Assembly: GCF_017377875.1 (NCBI RefSeq)
Contig: NZ_CP070975.1
Coordinates: 248,001 to 312,000 of the forward strand
Direction of reading: 5' to 3'
From: Alcaligenes sp. SORT26
Lineage (GTDB): Bacteria; Pseudomonadota; Gammaproteobacteria; Burkholderiales; Burkholderiaceae_B
Length of the DNA stretch: 64,000 nt
The notes under the pieces are model-generated. The model worked only from the letters and a program-made list of their open reading frames with translations, had not been told where the DNA came from and ran no database searches. The position numbers and the translations under genes are program-made. Position 1 is the first letter of the stretch; every line of letters begins with the position of its first letter. Below are positions 35,450-44,004 of the stretch, piece by piece.

Positions 35450-35856
35450 TGGATATTGAAAAACTCATTGAATGGCTGGGAGTGAATGGGGCAATTGAAG
35501 GTATTGCCGCAAGCGACCTCACAACATTGGAAATCAGCGATTTGATTCCAAATTGGAGGCCTTCTGGTCATTCGAAATTAAAAAAAATTGACTTGATTAA
35601 GGCGGTGGTTGAGTATAAACGTCATGAAATGACTTTAACGCCAGAGGCTTTGATGGCGATGGATGCTAATTCATTAAAATCGTATTTTTTGAAAATTAAG
35701 GCGTCGCGTAAAGAAATATTGGATCTGCTGGATTCCCTTGATATTCGACCAGGAAGTGTTGCTCGACATAATTTAACTGAATTTGCCGCTCGCGAAATTA
35801 GCGATATTGGCATGTATAGGCGAGTTTCGAAAGGGGATAGAAATGAAGACTCGTAG
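35449..35856 (+). CDS. Unknown partner of the ParA-like ATPase
   Basis: 135 aa from the ATG that overlaps the ParA-like stop. Small, charged and helical, with no signal peptide or membrane helix. Two parts are visible: ~1-65 (IEKLIEWLGVNGAIEGIAAS, then a Lys-rich GHSKLKKIDLIKAVVEYK that could touch nucleic acid) and ~70-135 (LKSYFLKIKASRKEILDLLD). I do not recognise a family. Strict coupling with the ATPase suggests it is its activator or cargo adaptor, in the position ParB would hold, but it lacks recognisable ParB sequence. AT-rich like its partner. Confidence 0.65.
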   Translation: MDIEKLIEWLGVNGAIEGIAASDLTTLEISDLIPNWRPSGHSKLKKIDLIKAVVEYKRHEMTLTPEALMAMDANSLKSYFLKIKASRKEILDLLDSLDIRPGSVARHNLTEFAAREISDIGMYRRVSKGDRNEDS

Positions 35857-36308
35857 CATGATTTTTTTATTGTGAGGATAGATTCTAATTTGATTGGCGT
35901 GTGATTAATAAGCCAGTGGATTTAATAATCTTGCAGCGTCCAGATATCCAGCTCAATGGGTGCGTAGCGCATCGTGGTTTTCCAAATCCTGGTGACCCAG
36001 GATGCGCTGTAGAGTGAGAATGCTGCCGCCGTTGATCATGAAATGGCTGGTGAAGGTGAGCCGCAGCATGTGCATCAGCTGACCTAGAGGCAGTTCGATG
36101 GCAGCCCTTCGATGGCTTCTTTGAGTGCTCCTGTGCAATCGCCGAAGATTATTCCCTCGTGTTTCGATTTTTTCGTAATGAGTAAAAATCTTGTCCTGTA
36201 TTCCCTAGGTGAGCAAGGACCGCCTTCAAGGCGGTTCTTTTGTTGTTTGCTGTAAGTTGAGCACTTGTAGTTGGGGGACGGTACTTGTTGGGTAGTTCTG
36301 GCAATTAT
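35857..36308. other. Decayed accessory DNA with integrase remnant
   Basis: Region after the ParA pair. It holds a fragmented integrase (next entry), a terminator-like hairpin at 36217-36241 (ACCGCC-TTCA-AGGCGGT followed by TCTTTT), and otherwise no gene. I looked for a copy of the tRNA 3' end here as an attachment-site repeat and did not find one. Confidence 0.5.
35930..36170 (-). pseudogene. Fragment of a P2-type phage tyrosine integrase
   Basis: Three reading frames in order give parts of one integrase C-terminus. One frame reads FGDCTGALKEAIEG; the next reads IELPLGQLMHMLRLTFTSHF then MINGGSILTLQRILGHQDLE; a third reads TTMRYAPIELDIW, holding the catalytic Tyr segment. The family sequence runs continuously as GQLTHVLRHTFASHFMMNGG, then LQRILGH and TMRYAH, so at least two frameshifts have occurred. 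The second His of the HxxRH motif is Leu here. It is dead and incomplete (no N-terminal domain), a scar of past integration near the tRNA. Confidence 0.75.
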
Positions 36309-36605
36309 CTAACAGGAGTGAAGCGGCTCTACCGTTAGTTTTGCCCCAGCAGCTCGTGCTAATTTCAGGACAGTGTCATATCGTGGCCTGGCGCCAGGAG
36401 CAAGGGTCTTGTACAGACTTTCTCGGCCTATACCGGCATCTTTAGCCATTTTGGTCATGCCTCTGGCCTTGACTGCATCAGCAAGTGCAGAGAGAAATAA
36501 GGCTGGGTCGTCCTCTTCCAAAGCAGCCGAGAGGTACTCGGCGATAGCTTCCTCGCTATCAAGATATTCAGCGGCGTCGAAAGGGGCGGTTTTGAGGGCG
36601 GTCAT
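36309..36605 (-). CDS. HigA-like addiction-module antitoxin
   Basis: 98 aa starting MTALKTAPFDAAEYLDSEEA. Fits the short putative addiction-module antidote family: N-terminal toxin-binding part, then a helix-turn-helix (AVKARGMTKMAKDAGIGRES, then LYKTLAPGARPRYDTVLKLA). The start lies within GGAGGATCAGTCATGA, an overlap with the stop of the upstream toxin remnant and a clear ribosome-binding site. Such antitoxins bind and repress their own promoter. Its toxin is truncated, so the gene is an orphan or retains only a regulatory role. Confidence 0.8.
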   Translation of the reverse strand: MTALKTAPFDAAEYLDSEEAIAEYLSAALEEDDPALFLSALADAVKARGMTKMAKDAGIGRESLYKTLAPGARPRYDTVLKLARAAGAKLTVEPLHSC

Positions 36606-36760
36606 GACTGATCCTCCTGAATTTGTTTCCACATGGCGATAGCAGTTTTTATGTCTTGTTTTTGAGAGGACTTGTCGCCACCGCTGAGTAGCAGATAGAC
36701 CGCATTGTATCCAGCCGGATGCTTTCGTGTGTTGCGGTGGATCGGGTTTACTTGAGCCAT
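36602..36760 (-). pseudogene. Truncated HigB/RelE-type toxin
   Basis: 52-codon frame overlapping the antitoxin start by ATGA. Its C-terminal half (HPAGYNAVYLLLSGGDKSSQ, then KQDIKTAIAMWKQI) matches the end of the ~100-aa addiction-module killer proteins (GPGYRVYF, LLCGGDKSSQ, DI..A). About the first half and the strand between GY and LLL are missing, so it should be inactive. The first ~14 residues look like unrelated sequence. Confidence 0.7.
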
Positions 36761-36889
36761 CTTCACACCTCATAAATTCGCGCACTAACAATAAGCGAAA
36801 TCGTTCTTTTGCCCCTCAAGTTCTTTTGTCTATCCTGATTCCTCGACCTAACGGCTTATCCGGCCGCAAAAATAATCGAGGAATGCTCC

Positions 36890-37888
36890 ATGTCGTTGAC
36901 GAGAACTCTGCAGCATCTGGGCCTGGCCTTGGCGGCCAGCGTCGTATCTTTGACAGCCCAGGCCACCAGCCTGACGGTCGCTTATCAGACCATTCCCACT
37001 CCGTCGAACGTGCCTCAGGCAGACGGTGTTTATGAAAAAGAAACCGGCGCGAAAATCGATTGGCGCAAGTTTGATGGTGGCGCTGAAGTCATCAATGCCG
37101 TTGCTTCCGGTGACGTGCAGATTGCCTATCTAGGCTCCAGCCCCTTGGCCGCCGCGGCCAGTCGTAAATTACCCATCGAGACCTTCCTGATCGCTGCCGA
37201 GCTGGGCACTAGCGAAGAGCTGGTTGTGCGTAATGGTTCCGGCATTGCATCCCCGCAAGATCTCGTTGGCAAGACGATTGCCACGCCTTTTGTGTCGACC
37301 AGTCATTACAGTCTGCTGGCTGCGCTCAAGCATTGGAAGATCGACCCCAAGCAGGTCAACATCATCAACCTGACTCCGGCCAATATCGTGGCTGCCTGGG
37401 CTCGCGGTGACATTGATGGTGCTTATACGTGGGACCCGGCCTTGAGCAAGGCCAAGGAAAGCGGCAAGGTGCTGATCAGTTCTGGCGAGCTGGCAAAACT
37501 GGGTGCACCGACGTTTGATGTGTGGTTGGTGCGCAAGGATTTTGCTCAGAAATACCCGGATGTTGTGTCGACTTTTGCTCGTATCACCTTGGCTTCTTAT
37601 CAGAGCTACACGCGTGATCCTGCTGCCTGGGTGGCTAATGCCGACAACATCGACAAGCTGTCTCGTCTGACTGGGGCGACGCCTCAGGAAATCCCCAATG
37701 TGTTGGCAGGTAGTGGCTTTTTATCTGCATCTGATCAGGTGAAAACGCTGGCCCAGCCTACCGTTCAGGCCTTGGCTGATACCTCCGCTTTTCTAAAAGA
37801 GCAGGGCCGTATCGACGAGGTATTGCCTAGCTACGCAGATTACAGCACGGCCAAGTATGTTGAGGCGGCTGCCTCGCAGGCCAAGTAA
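36890..37888 (+). CDS. tauA: Taurine ABC transporter substrate-binding protein
   Basis: 332 aa with signal peptide ([16 protein letters not shown]). Periplasmic binding protein of the NitT/TauT class; [54 protein letters not shown], and [20 protein letters not shown] are typical of TauA. Binds taurine or a close sulfonate and hands it to the TauBC complex encoded next. Five bases separate it from tauB. Confidence 0.9.
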   Translation: MSLTRTLQHLGLALAASVVSLTAQATSLTVAYQTIPTPSNVPQADGVYEKETGAKIDWRKFDGGAEVINAVASGDVQIAYLGSSPLAAAASRKLPIETFLIAAELGTSEELVVRNGSGIASPQDLVGKTIATPFVSTSHYSLLAALKHWKIDPKQVNIINLTPANIVAAWARGDIDGAYTWDPALSKAKESGKVLISSGELAKLGAPTFDVWLVRKDFAQKYPDVVSTFARITLASYQSYTRDPAAWVANADNIDKLSRLTGATPQEIPNVLAGSGFLSASDQVKTLAQPTVQALADTSAFLKEQGRIDEVLPSYADYSTAKYVEAAASQAK

Positions 37889-37893
37889 TTCTG

Positions 37894-38679
37894 ATGGCGA
37901 AGTTAACACTGAGTCACGTCAGCGCACGTTATCCCGGTGCCGATCATTTGGCGCTGCGAGACGTGTCGCTGCAATTGGGGCCGGGGCAGTTGGTCGTGGT
38001 GTTGGGGCCTTCGGGTACCGGCAAGACGACCTTGTTGAACCTGATTGCTGGCTTCACCTTGCCCAGCGCTGGAACAATGACGCTTGATGGCGAACCGGTG
38101 CGCGGCCCAGGAGCAGATCGTGGAGTGGTGTTCCAGGACGACGCCTTGCTGCCTTGGCAGACGGTTTTGGAGAACGTAGCTTTTGGTTTGACGCTGCGTG
38201 GGGAGTCCAAGGAGCAGCGTCAGGCTGCGGCCCGTCATCAATTGGCTTTGGTGGGGCTGGAAGGGTTTGAGCAGCGTCGTATCTGGCAGTTGTCTGGTGG
38301 TCAGAAGCAGCGGGTGGGGATTGCTCGCGCTTTGGCGGCTGACCCGCGTGTGCTCTTGCTGGATGAGCCTTTTGGGGCGCTTGACGCTTTCACCCGGGAG
38401 CAGGCCCAGACGCTGTTGTTGAATGTTTGGCAGCGCAGCGCCAAGCCTGTTTTTCTGATTACTCACGATATTGAAGAAGCCGTGTTTCTGGCCACTGACC
38501 TGATCATTTTGGGCGGTACGCCTGGGCATGTGGTGGAGCGTTTGACGCTGGATTTTGGTCGGCGTCACACCGATGGGCAGCCGGTGCGTCAGGTGAAGTC
38601 CTCGCCGGAGTTCATCGCGGCGCGAGAGCGTGTGCTGGAGCATGTGTTCTCGGCGCATCCCGTTGCGGCTTCGGCCTGA
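37894..38679 (+). CDS. tauB: Taurine ABC transporter ATPase
   Basis: 261 aa. Walker [11 protein letters not shown]-loop [20 protein letters not shown], signature [16 protein letters not shown], Walker [15 protein letters not shown]-loop [15 protein letters not shown]. The DDALLPW and [10 protein letters not shown] segments are those of the TauB/SsuB/NrtD group. Second gene of tauABC. Confidence 0.9.
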   Translation: MAKLTLSHVSARYPGADHLALRDVSLQLGPGQLVVVLGPSGTGKTTLLNLIAGFTLPSAGTMTLDGEPVRGPGADRGVVFQDDALLPWQTVLENVAFGLTLRGESKEQRQAAARHQLALVGLEGFEQRRIWQLSGGQKQRVGIARALAADPRVLLLDEPFGALDAFTREQAQTLLLNVWQRSAKPVFLITHDIEEAVFLATDLIILGGTPGHVVERLTLDFGRRHTDGQPVRQVKSSPEFIAARERVLEHVFSAHPVAASA

Positions 38680-38695
38680 ATTTAGGAGACTTTTG

Positions 38696-39586
38696 ATGAA
38701 ATCCTCTGCTGGCAGTGACGTGTTGCAGCCTGGTGATGTTGCTGGCTTGTCGGGTGCTCCATCGGTGCAGGTGGGGAGTGTGTCCAGGTCTCAACAATCG
38801 GAGAATCCCAAGCCCAGGCAAGTGTCTATTGCTGTGATTAGTTTGCTGACTTTGGGTGGGGTGCTGTTCTTGTGGTGGGCAGTCACCGAGTTGGCTTATG
38901 TTGATCCGCTATTTTTGCCCTCGCCGCAGGCTGTGCTGAGTCGTGTTTTTCGTCTGTTCTCGGTGGGTTATATGGATGCCACGGTGCAGCAGCATTTGGC
39001 GGCTAGTTTGTGGCGGATCAGTTTGGCGCTGGTGGCAGCGGTACTGTTGGCGATTCCTACGGGTATCGCGATTGGCCGTAATCGTATTGCTCAGGGCATT
39101 CTTGATCCTTTGATTGAGTTCTATCGCCCAATCCCGCCGCTGGCGTATTTGCCGCTGATTGTGATCTGGTTCGGGATTGGCGAGCTGTCAAAAGTGCTGC
39201 TGATTTATCTGGCGATTTTTGCGCCGATTACGATTGCGACTGCAGGCGGGGTACGTAATGTAGACCCGGTGAAATTGCGTGCCGCGCAGTCTTTAGGAGC
39301 GACGCGCGGCCAGTTGCTGCGTTACGTCATCATCCCCAGTGCCTTGCCTGATATTTTGACGGGCTTGCGTATAGGTCTGGGAGTAGGGTGGTCAACCCTT
39401 GTGGCTTCGGAACTGGTTGCTGCCACGCGTGGGCTGGGATTCATGGTGCAGTCAGCGGGGCAGTTTCTGGCAACTGATGTGGTGATGGCGGGGATTCTGC
39501 TTATTGCCTTGGTGGCGTTTGCGCTTGAAATCGGTTTGCGTAGATTGCAGGCCAAACTTGTTCCGTGGTATGGGCAAGCGCGTTAA
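38696..39586 (+). CDS. tauC: Taurine ABC transporter permease
   Basis: 296 aa from ATG 38696 with TTTAGGAG ahead. The first ~45 residues are an unusual hydrophilic extension before the first membrane helix. Helices typical of TauC follow, with the permease EAA-like loop (LRAAQSLGATRGQLLRYVII, then PSALPDILTGLRIGLGVGWS). TauD, the dioxygenase that often follows and releases sulfite, is absent here, so desulfonation must be encoded elsewhere. Confidence 0.9.
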   Translation: MKSSAGSDVLQPGDVAGLSGAPSVQVGSVSRSQQSENPKPRQVSIAVISLLTLGGVLFLWWAVTELAYVDPLFLPSPQAVLSRVFRLFSVGYMDATVQQHLAASLWRISLALVAAVLLAIPTGIAIGRNRIAQGILDPLIEFYRPIPPLAYLPLIVIWFGIGELSKVLLIYLAIFAPITIATAGGVRNVDPVKLRAAQSLGATRGQLLRYVIIPSALPDILTGLRIGLGVGWSTLVASELVAATRGLGFMVQSAGQFLATDVVMAGILLIALVAFALEIGLRRLQAKLVPWYGQAR

Positions 39587-39633
39587 CCCCCTTATTTAGT
39601 GTGAACACTGCAGCCCAAGCAGATTTAGCCAGT

Positions 39634-40338
39634 TCACACCGACCGAGTCAGCCCACCATCCACCTTGATGTTCTGACCGGTAATATACCCAGCGCCATCC
39701 GACAGCAAAAACGCAATCGTCGCGGCAATTTCTTCGGCTTTACCATAGCGGCCCATGGGCACACTTCCTCGCCGTTCTTCCGTCGCAGGCAAGCTATCAA
39801 TCCAGCCGGGCAGCACGTTGTTCATGCGTACATTTTTGGCTGCATAGCTGTCTGCAAAAATCTTGGTGAAACTGGCCAACCCAGCGCGGAATACGGCGGA
39901 AGTAGGGAACATCTCCGCAGGCTCAAAAGCCCACGCTGTAGAAATATTCACAATAGCTCCGCCACCTTGTGCAGCCATGATGGGGGCGACCAATCGTGCC
40001 GGACGCACGGCATTCAGAAAGTAGACGTCCATGCCTTTATGCCAGTCTTCGTCGCTGATCTCCAGAACCGGGCCGCGTGGACCGTGTCCGGCGGAGCTGA
40101 CCAGGGCGTCGATACGTCCCCAGCGCTGCATGGCCAGGTCAACCAGGCCTTGTAGATCTTCGTTGGATTGATTCGAGCCAGTCAGGCCCACACCGCCCAG
40201 TTCTTTAGCCAGTGCCTCGCCTTTGCCCGACGAGGACAGGATGGCAATGTGGTAGCCATCCTGAGCCAGTTTGCGGGCAGCCGCAGCCCCCATGCCCGAG
40301 CCGCCTGCGCTAATAAGTGCTACTTTTTCTACAGCCAT
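39634..40338 (-). CDS. Atypical short-chain dehydrogenase/reductase family protein
   Basis: 234 aa. The start is ATG 40338, with GGAGG placed 6 bases ahead; the ATG at 40350 is part of that region. Rossmann fold: nucleotide loop SAGGSGMGAAAARKLA (a GxxxGxG variant), NNVLPGW and the C-terminal FLLSDGAGYITGQNIKVDGG are normal. The catalytic YxxxK is not: the aligned segment reads FPTSAVFRAGLASFTK, with Ser and Arg in place of Tyr and Lys. It may be a binding or regulatory SDR or have altered chemistry. Divergent from a LysR gene that probably controls it. Confidence 0.8.
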   Translation of the reverse strand: MAVEKVALISAGGSGMGAAAARKLAQDGYHIAILSSSGKGEALAKELGGVGLTGSNQSNEDLQGLVDLAMQRWGRIDALVSSAGHGPRGPVLEISDEDWHKGMDVYFLNAVRPARLVAPIMAAQGGGAIVNISTAWAFEPAEMFPTSAVFRAGLASFTKIFADSYAAKNVRMNNVLPGWIDSLPATEERRGSVPMGRYGKAEEIAATIAFLLSDGAGYITGQNIKVDGGLTRSV

Positions 40339-40442
40339 GAGAGCCTCCATATATTGAGATTGATATTATTATTTCAGCCTGAAGCAGAAAAATCATGTGA
40401 TAAATAAACCTTCAAGGGTGTAGAAAAACTACTGACAGAAAT

Positions 40443-41339
40443 ATGAGAAAATCCCGCCGCTCCTTGCCCCCGCTAAATGCCTTGCGTGCCTTTGAAGTGT
40501 CTGGCCGTCGCTTAAGTTTCCGTGCTGCCGCCGACGAGTTGGGTGTGACTCAAGGCGCTGTGGCCCAACAAGTCCGAGCCTTGGAAGAGCATTTGGGGTT
40601 GGCGCTGTTTCAGCGTCATCCTCGTGGGCTGCAACTGACTTTATCGGGGGCAGCGTACCTTGCCGACCTTACCCGTGCTTTTGACACCTTGGCAGAGGCG
40701 ACAGGACGTTTGTTGGTGCGTCCCGATACGGTGACGATCAGTGTGACGCCTACCGTGGCTGCCAAATTATTGATTCCTCGCCTGGGGGATTTGCAGGCGA
40801 TGTTGCCTGATGTGGAGTTGCGCACGGTAGCAAGCGAAGCCTTGTCGGACTTCGAACGTGATCAAGTCGATATCGCTGTACGCCTTACTCGTCCACCGTT
40901 TGCGGCGGACCTGGAGGCACAGTTGCTGTTTCGTCAGGATTTAGTGGCGGTGGCCAGCCCCCAATTAGTGGGTAATGCCGCTCTTCCTTTGTCGATGGAG
41001 CAGTTACGTTCTCTGCCCTTATTGCATGATGCACAAGGTCATTGGGCTACGTTTCTGAAAACCAGTGGCAAGTTACCGGGGGCGGTATTTAATCAGACAA
41101 CATTGGCTTTGGATGCGGCGGTAGCGGGTCAAGGTGTGGCGTTGGCGTGCAAGGCTTTTGTGGCGACAGACCTGGCAACAGGCCGCTTGGTGCAGGTGGC
41201 GGATGCGGGGACTTTGGGGGCGGATTTTTACTTGGTGCGCAAGCGGTCGGTACCGGCCCGAGCGTCTGTCGAGGCTGTTTGGGACTGGTGTCTGCATAGA
41301 CTGTTGTTGCCTCAAGATCTGGCTACTCGGGCGATTTGA
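40443..41339 (+). CDS. LysR-family regulator, GcvA-like
   Basis: 298 aa. N-terminal winged helix (LNALRAFEVSGRRLSFRAAA, DELGVTQGAVAQQVRALEEH, LGLALFQRHPRGLQLT) and C-terminal effector domain (TISVTPTVAAKLLIPRLGDL, VDIAVRLTRPPF). The lead RRSLPPLNALRAFE is typical of the GcvA/AmpR subgroup. It diverges from the SDR gene with a 104-base AT-rich shared region, the usual LysR arrangement, so it likely controls that gene and itself. Effector unknown. Confidence 0.9.
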   Translation: MRKSRRSLPPLNALRAFEVSGRRLSFRAAADELGVTQGAVAQQVRALEEHLGLALFQRHPRGLQLTLSGAAYLADLTRAFDTLAEATGRLLVRPDTVTISVTPTVAAKLLIPRLGDLQAMLPDVELRTVASEALSDFERDQVDIAVRLTRPPFAADLEAQLLFRQDLVAVASPQLVGNAALPLSMEQLRSLPLLHDAQGHWATFLKTSGKLPGAVFNQTTLALDAAVAGQGVALACKAFVATDLATGRLVQVADAGTLGADFYLVRKRSVPARASVEAVWDWCLHRLLLPQDLATRAI

Positions 41340-41448
41340 AGTCGGAGGCTCTTGAGACTGCTCGGTTTACCGCTGATCGTAGTAGTGAACCTAGGCACAT
41401 AAAGAAGGTGTTCAGTAAAAAACACTTACAATCGTTCTTCCCCTGTTG

Positions 41449-42672
41449 ATGCTTCACTGGCTTGATTACGGTGGCCAGGCGCAGGATTTCCGTTTTCTTT
41501 TTCTACGTCTTTCTATGGTCGCTTCCGTTCTTGTTGGCATGCTGTGCGCACATCTTTTGTGCTTCTCAGTCATGTTCTTGTTGATCAGCCGACGCTTGCC
41601 TGGCAACCGGATGGGGATGGATTTCTTTGCGGCAGGTAATCTTTTGCTGGCCTTGGCCTACATCCTGCAACTGCTGGAGGGAGGCCCGGCCTGGAGCCTG
41701 CTGAGTGTCATCAATCACAACCTGACGCTGGCCTCACCCATTGCCTATTGGCTGGGTGCCATGCGGTTTTTTGGGCGGCCGGTTCCGTTGTGGCGCCCCT
41801 TGATTCTGTTTTTTGTGGCCTATGGTTTGCTGCAATGGCTGGTGCAGTGGGGCCTGGGGCCGACAGCCCGTTATGCCATGTTGGCGGCAATGGCGTCTTT
41901 GCTTTTCCTGGTGATGACGATCACGGTTGTGTATGGGGTACGCACGTTTGCCAAGGACCTGCACGGGGAGATGATTTTCTTCGCCTTGCTGATTGGCGGG
42001 ATCTGTATTCTTAACGCGCTCAAGTTTCTGAAAATCCTGGATGGCGGTTTGGATGCGCTGCAAATGGATAGCCGTTTCCAACTGGTTTTTTACATCTATA
42101 TGTCTACGCTGGCGACGATAGTGCCGCCTTCGATTGTCTGGTTGGTGCTGCGACGGCTGACGGATGATCTGCGTAATCGGGCTGCGCGCGATCCTATGAC
42201 GAATCTCTTCAATCGTCGGGGTTTGATGGAGGCGCTGCACCTGTACTTCAATACGCGCAACGCGGTCCCTGCTTATCTGCTGCTGATCGATATCGACCAT
42301 TTCAAGAAAATTAACGACAGTTATGGGCATCAGGCAGGGGATGGGGTGATTTGCCATGTTGCAGACCTCTTGTCTTCCACAGTGCGTCGCGGGGATTTGA
42401 CCGGGCGTATCGGGGGCGAGGAGTTCGTGGCTATTTGCCTGGAGACCGATGAAGTCGGTGTCTGGCGTTTGGCCGAGCGTTTGCGCACCAGGCTGAAAAA
42501 TGAAGTGATCAAGCTGCCAGGTCTGGAGCAGCCGCTGCATTGCACTATTACGATTGGGATTTCACCGGCGTTGCATGGTGCGCAAGGCTTGGAGGACGCG
42601 TTAAGGCAGGCTGATGTGGCGCTTTACAAAGGTAAGGCGGCGGGGCGAGATAGAGTGGAAGCGGCCAAGTGA
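41449..42672 (+). CDS. Membrane-bound diguanylate cyclase (GGDEF)
   Basis: 407 aa from ATG 41449. About seven membrane helices (~15-240) act as an unrecognised sensor, followed by a GGDEF domain (~245-405): RDPMTNLFNRRGLMEAL, LIDIDHFKKINDSYGHQAGD and the active-site IGGEEFVAI. The intact GGEEF predicts synthesis of c-di-GMP from two GTP. No EAL domain follows. An inhibitory I-site RxxD is not evident right before the GGEEF (RRGDLTGRIGGEEF). Likely affects the swim-to-stick choice. Confidence 0.9.
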   Translation: MLHWLDYGGQAQDFRFLFLRLSMVASVLVGMLCAHLLCFSVMFLLISRRLPGNRMGMDFFAAGNLLLALAYILQLLEGGPAWSLLSVINHNLTLASPIAYWLGAMRFFGRPVPLWRPLILFFVAYGLLQWLVQWGLGPTARYAMLAAMASLLFLVMTITVVYGVRTFAKDLHGEMIFFALLIGGICILNALKFLKILDGGLDALQMDSRFQLVFYIYMSTLATIVPPSIVWLVLRRLTDDLRNRAARDPMTNLFNRRGLMEALHLYFNTRNAVPAYLLLIDIDHFKKINDSYGHQAGDGVICHVADLLSSTVRRGDLTGRIGGEEFVAICLETDEVGVWRLAERLRTRLKNEVIKLPGLEQPLHCTITIGISPALHGAQGLEDALRQADVALYKGKAAGRDRVEAAK

Positions 42673-42781
42673 GCACAGAGTCTTCCAGCAGGGCCTGTGT
42701 GCTTTTGGTCTTCCTGAAGCAAAGGGCTAAACTGGCCGCACTTCTGGTGCAGCAGCACCCAGCTTTTTTCAGGAAAAAAAT

Positions 42782-43126
42782 ATGAGCACACCGCTTCCCT
42801 GTCCCCAGTGCACCTTGGAAAATACCTACCATGACACGGAGCAATGGGTCTGTGCCGATTGTGGCTATGAATGGCAAGACGCAGACTCGAGCACCGAGGC
42901 TGAAACCGATGGTGATGAGCTGATCGTCAAAGATAGCAACGGCAATTTGCTGGCGGCGGGTGATGATGTCATTCTGATCCGTGACTTGAAAGTCAAAGGT
43001 TCCAGCACCTTGAAGAAGGGCGCCAAAGCCAAGGGCATACGTCTGGTTCGTGGTGACCATGAAGTCGATTGCAAGATCGATGGCATCAGCTACTTGCTGA
43101 AGGCCATGTATTTGAAGAAAGCCTAA
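42782..43126 (+). CDS. yjdM: YjdM/PhnA-like zinc-ribbon protein
   Basis: 114 aa. N-terminal zinc ribbon with two CPxC-like pairs ([10 protein letters not shown] and [10 protein letters not shown]), acidic linker, then the conserved C-terminal domain ([40 protein letters not shown]). Full length for the family, once called PhnA but now regarded as unrelated to phosphonate breakdown. Function unknown. A strong terminator follows. Confidence 0.9.
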   Translation: MSTPLPCPQCTLENTYHDTEQWVCADCGYEWQDADSSTEAETDGDELIVKDSNGNLLAAGDDVILIRDLKVKGSSTLKKGAKAKGIRLVRGDHEVDCKIDGISYLLKAMYLKKA

Positions 43127-43149
43127 GCGATCACACTTGGGTTTTGCAG

Positions 43150-43177
43150 GCGCAGCGTTGATACGCTGCGCTTTTTT
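43150..43177 (+). terminator. Terminator after yjdM
   Basis: GCGCAGCGT-TGAT-ACGCTGCGC with six T directly after, ~25 bases past the stop. Confidence 0.95.
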
Positions 43178-43251
43178 ATGATGCCTCTTGGGACTTGAGG
43201 TAGCGATGCCGCAGGGATACGGCATGCATGATTCAGGGTGGTATCAGGCGT

Positions 43252-43878
43252 ATGTTCAAGTATGGCTTCATCTTTTTGCTGAGTTTGCTGGCTGGATGCT
43301 CGACGACGTACTCGCCAGAGAAAACCGACAACACAACCATTACGGCTATCGCAGAAGATCAAAGCGGGCTTTACGTGCTGACGGCGGATCAGCCCTCCTA
43401 TCTGTTTCCCAAAGCAGAATTGGCCCCCTTTGTTCAGTTCTGGCAGTCCTCTTTAGGGGCGAAGCTTGCGCATCTTTCCAGTGGGATTCAAGTCTTTCCC
43501 AACAAGGAAGTGCGGGTGACTTTTTATATCTACATTGCTGCGCATCAGCTTAGTGATTCTGAGAAAACAGCCTTGCTGGAAGGCTACAAATTCCAGGTAT
43601 TCAAACCTGATAGCGCCAGTTTCGTGCGCCATATCCCGGCCCTGGCTAAGGCGCTGGAGCACACCGATACGCTCTATATCAGGCAGGCAACGATGGGGCA
43701 GGGAAGTGTGGTGGAGCATCTGCCAGCAACGCACCCGGTGATTACGTTTCCTGCTCCGGTGCAGGCCAAAGTAGAGCAAATGAAAGGCAGTCTGAGCACG
43801 ACGCCCAATCTGATCGAGTCCATCATCTGGGCGCCTTTCGTGATTCCTGCCTTGCCGCTGGGAGCCATCAGTAACTAG
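43252..43878 (+). CDS. Lipoprotein of unknown function
   Basis: 208 aa from the ATG of MFKYGFIFLLSLLAGCSTTY; an upstream in-frame start gives a poorer signal peptide. Lipobox LLAGC. The mature part is beta-rich in its first half and ends in a hydrophobic tail (LIESIIWAPFVIPALPLGAI). I do not recognise the family. Alone between a terminator and the Fur box of the next operon. Confidence 0.7.
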   Translation: MFKYGFIFLLSLLAGCSTTYSPEKTDNTTITAIAEDQSGLYVLTADQPSYLFPKAELAPFVQFWQSSLGAKLAHLSSGIQVFPNKEVRVTFYIYIAAHQLSDSEKTALLEGYKFQVFKPDSASFVRHIPALAKALEHTDTLYIRQATMGQGSVVEHLPATHPVITFPAPVQAKVEQMKGSLSTTPNLIESIIWAPFVIPALPLGAISN

Positions 43879-43957
43879 GGATGTAAGCACTCTGTTTGAA
43901 CTATCCGTCCCCTGATTACAGTGTGGCAGTAGCAGAGTAGGGGCAATCGGTGTATAT

Positions 43958-43976
43958 AATAATGAGAATGATTATT
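43958..43976 (+). promoter_or_regulatory. Fur box upstream of fecI-1
   Basis: AATAATGAGAATGATTATT matches the 19-bp Fur consensus GATAATGATAATCATTATC at 15 positions. It lies 29 bases before the sigma factor start, so iron-replete Fur would silence the operon. Confidence 0.8.
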
Positions 43977-44004
43977 AATTAGATGCTCACCTGATTGTCT
44001 CTCT

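Noticed and set aside
36217-36241. Hairpin ACCGCC-AGGCGGT as the border or terminator of an element
   Set aside because: It is a plausible terminator but no gene clearly ends there, so it is noted only within the intergenic entry.
34280-36300. Attachment-site duplication of the tRNA 3' end
   Set aside because: I searched for a second copy of the T arm/acceptor sequence past the ParA pair and integrase scar and found none, so island borders are not claimed.
39599-39639. Inverted repeat GTGTGAAC/GTTCACAC between tauC and the SDR gene
   Set aside because: Arms are 25 bases apart without a T tract and one overlaps the SDR stop region; too weak to call a terminator or operator.
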